NCBI GenBank assembly: GCA_051984675.1
Contig: JBPYFK010000031.1
Coordinates: forward strand, 1-28,339
Length of the DNA stretch: 28,339 nucleotides
Source: JBPYFK01 sp051984675
Lineage (GTDB): Bacteria; Actinomycetota; Actinomycetes; Mycobacteriales; Pseudonocardiaceae
Direction: 5' to 3'
Shown: positions 23,051 to 28,339 of the stretch, in pieces
Layout: every line of letters begins with the position of its first letter
Numbering within the stretch: the stretch's first letter is position 1
The notes under the pieces: model-generated
The model's input: only the letters and a program-made list of their open reading frames with translations
The model's database searches: none
Told to the model about the DNA's origin: nothing
Position numbers and translations under genes: made by a program

Positions 23051-23077
23051 CGTCACGTTTCGCGGCGCCGTCTCGTC
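23051..23077 (+). promoter_or_regulatory. ECF41-type promoter upstream of the CMD gene
   Basis: CGTCACG (23051-23057), 16 bases, then CGTC (23074-23077) fits the ECF41 promoter consensus TGTCACA-N16/17-CGTC. It lies about 48 bases upstream of the CMD start, and the convergent gene encodes an ECF41-type sigma factor. Confidence 0.6.
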
Positions 23078-23124
23078 ACCAGCACGGCCATGTTGTGCTG
23101 ACCCTTGCCAGGGAGTGATGATCG

Positions 23125-23691
23125 ATGCCTCGAATTCCGTTGGTGTCCGCGAAGTCCGCGGGATGGCTGACCAGGCTCATCTACCGGTTCGTCCGCCGCC
23201 AGTACGGTGCGGTCCCCGAACCGGCCGCGGTCGTCGCCCACCACACGAGCCTGCTGCTTGCCGCCGGCGCCGGCGACATGATGGCCGAGCGGGCGGTGCG
23301 CTCACTTCCGGCGAACCTCCGTTCGCTGGCGACCTACCGGGTCGCGACCAAGATCGGCTGTTCCTGGTGCGTGGACTTCGGCACGATGCTGCAGCGCGAC
23401 GAGGGGTTGGACATCGACCGGCTGCGTGAGATCGACGACTACGCCACGTCGGCCCGGTTCACCGAGCAGGAGCGGCGCGTACTCTCCTACGCGGACGCGA
23501 TGACCGACGAGCCGATGACCGTCACCGATGAGCAGGTCGCCGTACTCGATCAGGAGCTGGGGCACCGGCACATGGTCGCCCTCACCTACGTGATCGCGCT
23601 GGAGAACCTGCGCACCCGGTTCAACCACGCTCTGGGACTGACCGCCCAGGGCTTCACCTCCGGCGAAGCGTGCCGCCTGCCGGTGCCGTGA
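23125..23691 (+). CDS. Carboxymuconolactone decarboxylase-like (AhpD-fold) protein
   Basis: This is a 188-residue CMD-family protein. GCSWCVDFGTMLQ (Cys79, Cys82) is the CxxC redox motif of AhpD-like members, with LATYRVATKIG before it, so a peroxidase or thiol-redox role is more likely than decarboxylation. LTYVIALENLRTRFNHALGL is the conserved C-terminal helix with the family's Asn/Arg. ATG 23125 has GGGAGTGATG upstream. It is convergent with, and 17 bases from, an ECF41 sigma factor gene. ECF41 sigma factors are known to sit beside and activate genes for CMD-, oxidoreductase- or epimerase-type (COE) proteins, so this is very likely its target. Confidence 0.92.
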   Translation: MPRIPLVSAKSAGWLTRLIYRFVRRQYGAVPEPAAVVAHHTSLLLAAGAGDMMAERAVRSLPANLRSLATYRVATKIGCSWCVDFGTMLQRDEGLDIDRLREIDDYATSARFTEQERRVLSYADAMTDEPMTVTDEQVAVLDQELGHRHMVALTYVIALENLRTRFNHALGLTAQGFTSGEACRLPVP

Positions 23692-23708
23692 CCCGCGGCT
23701 CCTCGGAC

Positions 23709-24644
23709 TCACAGCGGTAGGTGGGCCAGCTTGTCCGGATTGGCGACGTCGAACAGCGCCGAGATCCGCCCGTCGCGGACCGCGATCGTCAGGACTCGGG
23801 CGTCGACCTTCTCTTGCGCGGGGGAGTCCTCGCCTCCCGGCAAGCTGGCCACGACCAGACCGATGTCGCCGTTGACCAGCGCCAGCCGCATCCGTTCGAA
23901 CGCGCCGTCGCCGTAGCGCTCCATCAGGCCGACCGCGAACCGGGCGACCTTGTCCCGCCCAACGACCGGTCGGCGCGCCGTGCGGGCCTTCCCGCCGCTG
24001 TCGCCGTAGAACGTCACGTCGGGGTGCAGCACCCGCGCCAGCGCCGGGAGATCGCGGGCCGACACCGCTGCCAGGAACTCCTCCAGCAATCGGCGCTGCT
24101 CGGCGAGCTCGGTTCGCGGTGGCGGGTCCGCCTCGCTAAGCACGCGCCGCGCCCGTGACGCGTGCTGACGCGCGGCTGCCACCGAACAGGCCAGCAGCTC
24201 GGCGATCTCGGAGAACGGGACGGCGAAGCCGTCGTGCAGGACGAAGGCCAGCCGCTGCTCCGGCGAGAGGTGGCACACCACCCGCAGCGCGGCCATCCGC
24301 AGGTCCTCCTGGGTAAGCACCAGGTCAGCGGGGTTGTCTCCGACTTCGGCCACGTACGGCTCGGGAAGCCATGGACCGACGTACCGCTCGCGGCGGGCCG
24401 CCGCCGAGCGCATCCGGTCCAGGCAGATCCGGCTGATCACCGTGGTCAGCCACGCGCCCAGGTCCCTGATCGCGGCGCGTTCGTGGTCGCTCAGGCGGGA
24501 CAGCCGCAGCCAGGACTCCTGCACGGCGTCCTCCGCGTCGGCCACCGACCCGGTCAGCCGGTAGGCGATGCCCACCAGGCGGCCGCGCTCGTCGTGGAAC
24601 CGCGCCGCGAGCTGCTCAGAGGCCACGGACACAGTGTGCCGCAC
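23709..24644 (-). CDS. sigJ: ECF41-type (SigJ-like) RNA polymerase sigma factor
   Basis: This 311-residue extracytoplasmic-function sigma factor has a fused SnoaL-like C-terminal domain. Sigma region 2 is GRLVGIAYRLTGSVADAEDAVQESWLRL, followed by LTTVISRICLDRMRSA. The GPWLPEP linker is present. Region 4 is LSPEQRLAFVLHDGFAVPFSEIAELLACSVAAARQHASRARR. The C-terminal extension has DSGGKARTARRPVVGRDKVARF (the DGGGK-type motif) and ends ANPDKLAHL. In ECF41 factors this extension replaces an anti-sigma factor and tunes activity in cis. No anti-sigma gene is nearby. GTG 24644 is taken; in-frame GTGs at 24632 and 24626 are possible, and none has a clear ribosome binding site. The gene symbol follows the mycobacterial homologue. 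Confidence 0.92.
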   Translation of the reverse strand: MRHTVSVASEQLAARFHDERGRLVGIAYRLTGSVADAEDAVQESWLRLSRLSDHERAAIRDLGAWLTTVISRICLDRMRSAAARRERYVGPWLPEPYVAEVGDNPADLVLTQEDLRMAALRVVCHLSPEQRLAFVLHDGFAVPFSEIAELLACSVAAARQHASRARRVLSEADPPPRTELAEQRRLLEEFLAAVSARDLPALARVLHPDVTFYGDSGGKARTARRPVVGRDKVARFAVGLMERYGDGAFERMRLALVNGDIGLVVASLPGGEDSPAQEKVDARVLTIAVRDGRISALFDVANPDKLAHLPL

Positions 24645-24672
24645 GCTTTCGCTGGCGCGATCTTCGGACCTC

Positions 24673-24678
24673 TAGACT
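24673..24678 (+). promoter_or_regulatory. Putative -10 of dnaG
   Basis: TAGACT ends 8 bases before the GTG at 24687, and no ribosome binding site precedes that GTG, so the dnaG transcript is probably leaderless. Confidence 0.45.
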
Positions 24679-24686
24679 GGTATGCC

Positions 24687-26582
24687 GTGGCAGGACGTAT
24701 CCGGGAAGGCGACATCGCCGAAGTACGCGATCGCAACCGGATCGACGAGGTCGTCGGTGAGTACGTGACCCTGCGCCGAGCCGGCGGGGGTGCGCTGAAG
24801 GGCCTGTGCCCGTTCCACGACGAGAAGACGCCGTCGTTCAACGTCCGCCCGAGCCACGGCACCTTCCACTGCTTCGGCTGCGGTGAAGGCGGTGACGTGA
24901 TCGCCTTCCTGATGAAGCACGAGCAGCTCAGCTTCGTCGAGTCGGTGCAGCGCCTGGCCGACCGCGCCGGGGTGCGCCTGACGTTCGAGGGTGGGCAGGG
25001 CCCGAGCGTGCAGCGGGACCGGGGCACCCGGCTGCGGCTGATCGAGGCACACCGACTGGCCGCCGAGTTCTACGCCGAGCAGTTGCGCAGCCAGGAAGCG
25101 CAACCCGCCCGGGAGTTCCTGGCCGAGCGCGGATTCGACGAAGCGGCGGCGGCGACCTTCGGTTGTGGTTTCGCACCCAGCGGGTGGGAGAAGCTGACCC
25201 GCCACCTGCTCGGCAAGGGTTTCGAACTCGACGAGCTGTACAAGGCCGGGCTGGCCCGCGAAGGCCGGCGCGGTCCGATCGACCGCTTCCACCGGCGACT
25301 GCTGTGGCCGCTGAAGGATCTCGGCGGTGATGTGGTGGGCTTCGGCGCGCGCAGGCTGTTCGACAACGACCCGATCGAAGCGAAGTACGTCAACACGCCG
25401 GCGACTCCGGTGTTCAACAAGTCCCAAGTGCTGTTCGGCATCGATCTCGCCAAGCGCGAGATCGCCAAACGGCACCAGGCGGTCGTCGTCGAGGGCTACA
25501 CGGATGTGATGGCCATGCACCTGGCCGGAGTGCCGACGGCGGTCGCGTCGTGCGGGACCGCGTTCGGTGACGACCACATCGCGGTGCTGCGCCGGCTGAT
25601 GATGGACGACGCGTCGTTCCGTGGGGAGGTCATCTTCACCTTCGACGGCGACGAGGCCGGTCAGAAGGCCGCGTTGAAGGCTTTCGAGGGTGAGCAGCAG
25701 TTCGCCACCCAGACCTATGTCGCGATCACCCCGGAGGGCATGGACCCCTGCGAACTGCGCCAAGCCAAGGGCGACACGGCGGTGCGCGACCTGGTGGCCC
25801 GCCGGCGCCCGCTCTTCGAGTTCGCGATCCGCAGCATCCTCGACGAGTACGACCTGGACTCGGTGGATGGCCGGGTCGAGGCCCTGCGCCGGACCGTCCC
25901 GCTGGTCGCTCAGATCAAGGACCCCGCGAGCCGGGACGGCTACGCCGTCCGCCTGTCCTACTGGTCCGGGTGGAACGACGAGAACCAGGTGGTGCGACGG
26001 GTGCGCGAGTCGGCCGGCGTCGCGCCGAAACAGCGTCGTCGCAAACCGGCCGCTCCCAACCAGGACGCTCTCGGGCTGAGTTCCGACCTGCCCAGACGGC
26101 CTCCTCGGCATGATCCGCAATGGGCCCAGCGGGAAACGCTCAAGGCGGCCTTGCAGGTGCCTGCACTGGCTGGTCCGCTGTACGACTCGCTACCGGAGGA
26201 AGCGTTCACCGCGCCTCCGTACGCGACACTGCATCGAGCCGTCCTGGCCGCCGGTGGGACGTCCACCGGGCTGGCCGGGACCGCCTTCGTCGACGCGGTC
26301 GCGCAGCAGTGCGAGGACCAGGTGACGCGCACCCTGCTGCACGAACTGGCCGTGGAGGCGCTGGACGTCAAGTCCGAAGAGGACGAGCGCTACGTGGCGG
26401 GCGTGATCGCCAGCCTGCAAGCGCAGTTCGTGGGACGGCAGATCGCCGACATCAAGTCTCGCGTGCAGCGTTTGTCGCCGGTGAACGACGCGGACGAGTA
26501 CCACGCGCTGTTTGGCGACCTGGTCGCGCTGGAGCAGTACCACCGCGCGTTGCGCGAGCAGGCGAGCGGGAGCCTGGAATGA
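24687..26582 (+). CDS. dnaG: DNA primase DnaG
   Basis: DnaG synthesises the RNA primers for replication. It is 631 residues from GTG 24687 (MAGRIREGDIAEVRDRNRIDEVV). The N-terminal zinc-binding domain has CPFH (Cys41, His44) and CFGC (Cys62, Cys65). The catalytic core includes GGDVVGFGARRLFDN, YVNTPATPVFNKSQVLFG and the Toprim motifs VVVEGYTDVMAMHLAG and FTFDGDEAGQKAA. The C-terminal helicase-binding part follows a basic linker (PKQRRRKPAAPNQ). The longer open frame upstream of 24687 is antisense to the sigma factor and not coding. Its stop overlaps the ATG of the next gene. In actinobacteria dgt and dnaG are usually adjacent; here about 3.3 kb with serpin, CMD and sigma genes separates them. 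Confidence 0.96.
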   Translation: MAGRIREGDIAEVRDRNRIDEVVGEYVTLRRAGGGALKGLCPFHDEKTPSFNVRPSHGTFHCFGCGEGGDVIAFLMKHEQLSFVESVQRLADRAGVRLTFEGGQGPSVQRDRGTRLRLIEAHRLAAEFYAEQLRSQEAQPAREFLAERGFDEAAAATFGCGFAPSGWEKLTRHLLGKGFELDELYKAGLAREGRRGPIDRFHRRLLWPLKDLGGDVVGFGARRLFDNDPIEAKYVNTPATPVFNKSQVLFGIDLAKREIAKRHQAVVVEGYTDVMAMHLAGVPTAVASCGTAFGDDHIAVLRRLMMDDASFRGEVIFTFDGDEAGQKAALKAFEGEQQFATQTYVAITPEGMDPCELRQAKGDTAVRDLVARRRPLFEFAIRSILDEYDLDSVDGRVEALRRTVPLVAQIKDPASRDGYAVRLSYWSGWNDENQVVRRVRESAGVAPKQRRRKPAAPNQDALGLSSDLPRRPPRHDPQWAQRETLKAALQVPALAGPLYDSLPEEAFTAPPYATLHRAVLAAGGTSTGLAGTAFVDAVAQQCEDQVTRTLLHELAVEALDVKSEEDERYVAGVIASLQAQFVGRQIADIKSRVQRLSPVNDADEYHALFGDLVALEQYHRALREQASGSLE

Positions 26583-27121
26583 CCTCCTGGCTGCGGCGGC
26601 TGCGAGCGCGTCTCGCGGGACGGGCGGAGGTGCCGGCTGATTTCGGCGGCACCCTGGAGCCGGACGAGCCCCTGCTGGCGACCGCACGCGCCCCGGAGGG
26701 GCCGCTGGTGGCCACCTACCTGGGGCTGTGGGTACCGAACGAGGGACGGCGGATCGGGTGGCACCTGATGAGCAAGGCGACCTGGAAGGACGGCGTGCTG
26801 ACCCTCGTCGAGGCGGAGCAGACGGGTACGGCTGGCGACGCCGTCGTGCTGAGCGACCGGCCCGCCCGCCGATTCCCGCTCATGGAGCCGGGCCGGCTGC
26901 CCGAGGTTGTGCACGGCCGGGTCACGCGCTCGATCCGCTCCAGCCACCACCGTGAGCTGCCGGGTGGCGGTGCCTGGTTCGTCCAGCGCAAAGTCCCTGG
27001 CCAGGATGGGGTTGTGCTTCAGGTGCGCCCGGATAGCGGGACGGACGAGGCCGCGGTCGCGGAGTTCGCGGCCGAGGCGGCTGCTCGCCTCCAGCGGGCG
27101 CGCGAAGCCGGGCAGAGCTGA
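26579..27121 (+). CDS. Conserved-looking protein of unknown function coupled to dnaG
   Basis: This 180-residue soluble protein is coupled to dnaG by an ATGA overlap. I do not recognise a named family. A short basic N-terminus (WLRRLRARLAGR) is followed by FGGTLEPDEPLLATARAPEGPLVATYLGLWVP, GWHLMSKATWKDGVLTLVEAEQ, and WFVQRKVPGQDGVVLQVRPDSG, ending in an Ala-rich helix. The beta-rich pattern with spaced Trp would fit a PH-like fold, but that is a guess. Codon use is like its neighbours. Close coupling suggests expression with primase, though this does not prove a replication role. Confidence 0.75.
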   Translation: MTSWLRRLRARLAGRAEVPADFGGTLEPDEPLLATARAPEGPLVATYLGLWVPNEGRRIGWHLMSKATWKDGVLTLVEAEQTGTAGDAVVLSDRPARRFPLMEPGRLPEVVHGRVTRSIRSSHHRELPGGGAWFVQRKVPGQDGVVLQVRPDSGTDEAAVAEFAAEAAARLQRAREAGQS

Positions 27122-27164
27122 CGCCTTCCGCGTGGTGGTCTTCACGTCCCGCAACATAGAAACG

Positions 27165-27176
27165 GTACAGGTGTAC
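27165..27176. promoter_or_regulatory. GTACA-GG-TGTAC palindrome (possible operator)
   Basis: GTACA (27165-27169) and TGTAC (27172-27176) are exact complements around GG, in a locally AT-richer stretch just downstream of the dnaG operon. No regulator is known for it. Confidence 0.3.
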
Positions 27177-27265
27177 TGTTTGGTGGCGTCATGTGGGCCC
27201 CGGACAAGCAGGTACCTAGCGTCTGCTGACCACCGCGAGCGGCCGGTGCATGATCTGCAAACCTG

Positions 27266-27439
27266 GTGCGCGTGCTGTCGCGGCAGTGGCCCGAAGCCGC
27301 GGTGGAGGCGATCGATTCGTCCACCATGGTCGAGAAGGCCCGCGCGGACGACATCGACGCGCAGGTGGCTGGAGGTGCGGGACTGCCGGTTGCCCGCCGA
27401 AGCCGGGTCTGCTCGCACGGGTACGGCAGGGGTGCCTGA
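27266..27439 (+). pseudogene. Short coding-like frame, possible gene remnant
   Basis: GTG 27266 to TGA 27439 gives 57 residues with MRVLSRQWPEAAVEAID and STMVEKARADDIDAQV. The first ~35 codons have almost only G/C at third positions, then this bias weakens. There is no ribosome binding site, and a stop lies just upstream, so a remnant of a larger gene is as likely as a small gene. No family is recognised. Confidence 0.3.
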
Positions 27440-27466
27440 ATGCGGCTGGGAAGCATGCGTTAGAGT
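27436..27466 (+). promoter_or_regulatory. Possible promoter of tRNA-Asn
   Basis: CTGAAT (27436-27441) and TAGAGT (27461-27466) are separated by 19 bases. The -10 lies about 55 bases upstream of the tRNA. Confidence 0.35.
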
Positions 27467-27521
27467 AGTCGCTGTCAGTCGCCTTCGGTGGTAATGCCAA
27501 GGGTGACGGAAAACAGAACAT

Positions 27522-27597
<76 letters not shown>

Positions 27598-27600
27598 CAG

Positions 27601-27639
27601 GTCAAAAGGGGTGCCGAGATCATCGGCACCCCTTTTGAC
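27601..27639. terminator. Strong bidirectional Rho-independent terminator
   Basis: A perfect 17-bp stem (27601-27617 with 27623-27639) surrounds the 5-nt loop GATCA. The core GGGGTGCCGA/TCGGCACCCC is flanked by AAAA on the left and TTTT on the right, so it can end transcription of the tRNA on the plus strand and of the integrase on the minus strand. Confidence 0.85.
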
Positions 27640-27657
27640 ATCCACAATTGACATCAG

Positions 27658-28339
27658 TTATCGAGTGAAGACGCGATCCATGCGGTGGGCCATGGCGCGC
27701 TTTGCCTCGTCCATTACGTGTCCGTACACGTCCATGGTCACCTTGATCGAGCTGTGGCCAAGTTGCTCCATCACCTCACGAGCGGTTGCTCCGTCCACGA
27801 GCAAGAGGCTGGCGCATGTGTGACGCAGGTCATGAACCCTTGTCGGGTCGATCTTGGCCTGGGCCATGAGCCGGGCCAGCATGGCGTTGACGTTGCGAGG
27901 CTCGATCACACGACCAGTCTTGGTCACGAAGACGAGGTCATCGGGCTGACCAGGGGCAGGGTTCAGGTCTTCATGCATACGTTCCGCCGTCTCCTGCCGG
28001 TGTCGTTTCAGCGCCTCCTGGCAGGCGGGAGAAAGGTAGAGGGTACGCCGCGACCTCTTGGTTTTTGGTGGACCAAACACAAGCTGACCTCGTACGCGCT
28101 GCACCGTCCGCCGTACCCGGAACGTGCCGGTAGGAAGATCGATATCCGACCACGCCAGGCCGAGGACCTCACCCTTGCGCAGGCCAGTAGTAATAAGGAG
28201 CAGCCATAGTGCACGAAGCCAATGCTTCGAGGCGTGTTCCAGGAACTTCCGGGCTTTGCGCTCGTCGAGTGGTTTCACCTCGTAGTGGTCACGTGACGGT
28301 GCTTTCACCAGCTGGGCAACGTTGCGCCCGATGAGTTCC
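27658..28339 (-). CDS. int: Tyrosine recombinase/integrase (5' part beyond the window)
   Basis: About 226 residues of a phage- or ICE-type site-specific integrase are visible; the frame is open to the window edge (ELIGRNVAQL before GTG 28308), so the N-terminal part is cut off. The catalytic set is complete: Arg in TTGLRKGEVLGL, Lys in PKTKRSRR, HDLRHT (HxxR), LGHSS (His), and the nucleophile Tyr in MDVYGHV. The stop lies about 60 bases from the tRNA-Asn 3' end, with a bidirectional terminator between. Codon third positions are less strictly G/C than in the core genes, in keeping with acquired DNA. It marks the edge of an integrated element such as a prophage or AICE; its type cannot be told from here. 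Confidence 0.94.
   Translation of the reverse strand, partial: ELIGRNVAQLVKAPSRDHYEVKPLDERKARKFLEHASKHWLRALWLLLITTGLRKGEVLGLAWSDIDLPTGTFRVRRTVQRVRGQLVFGPPKTKRSRRTLYLSPACQEALKRHRQETAERMHEDLNPAPGQPDDLVFVTKTGRVIEPRNVNAMLARLMAQAKIDPTRVHDLRHTCASLLLVDGATAREVMEQLGHSSIKVTMDVYGHVMDEAKRAMAHRMDRVFTR

Larger units (their letters stand above)
27122..27521. other. 400-base spacer before tRNA-Asn
   Basis: It contains a palindrome (27165-27176), a short frame with coding-like third positions (27266-27439, possibly a gene remnant) and the tRNA promoter. I see nothing else that can be supported. Confidence 0.5.

Overview
The window is high-GC DNA with strong G/C preference at third codon positions, many GTG starts and several apparently leaderless genes. 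The gene order sirA - hemW - hrcA - dnaJ2 - rsmE - phoH - ybeY - corC - era - recO - uppS - zur/smtB - glyS - dgt - dnaG is the conserved actinobacterial order, also known from Mycobacterium. A Pseudonocardiales-type actinomycete (Saccharopolyspora/Amycolatopsis-like) is my best guess; this is inference from protein style and synteny, not a search result.

Layout. (1) 1-2060: a broken siroheme sulfite/nitrite reductase region. A plus-strand fragment (3 to about 242) runs into the minus-strand 5' part of a second, divergent reductase gene (230-1648) at a fold-back junction, so neither gene is complete. The minus-strand gene has a short Cys-containing leader peptide upstream (1770-1859). (2) 2060-6613: hemW, then hrcA-dnaJ2 (heat-shock repressor and co-chaperone) and rsmE. 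(3) 6614-6955: a gene-free spacer with a perfect 12-bp stem and a 15-bp tandem repeat. (4) 6956-14755: a dense plus-strand cluster for RNA/ribosome maturation, envelope and repair: HIT protein, phoH, ybeY, corC-like, a degenerate cytidine-deaminase-like gene, era, a DUF2752 membrane protein, recO, uppS and a YbjN-like protein. (5) 14871-17581: a probable metal-homeostasis block. A permease and a TIGR03943-type membrane partner converge on a zur-smtB operon encoding two metal-responsive repressors. (6) 17840-21390: glyS, a DUF218 (SanA/ElyC-like) membrane protein and dgt. (7) 21562-24644: accessory genes: a 63-aa protein, a 17-bp triple repeat, a cytosolic serpin, and an ECF41-type sigma factor convergent with a carboxymuconolactone-decarboxylase-like gene that has a matching ECF41 promoter. 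(8) 24687-27121: dnaG and an overlapping gene of unknown function. (9) 27522 to the end: tRNA-Asn(GTT), a strong bidirectional terminator and the 3' part of a tyrosine integrase reading towards the tRNA. This is the probable edge of an integrated mobile element that continues past the window.

Most of the core is conserved housekeeping. The points most worth checking are the inverted sulfite-reductase junction, the sulfur-type leader peptide, the ECF41/CMD pair with its promoter, the metal block, the serpin, and the tRNA-Asn element.
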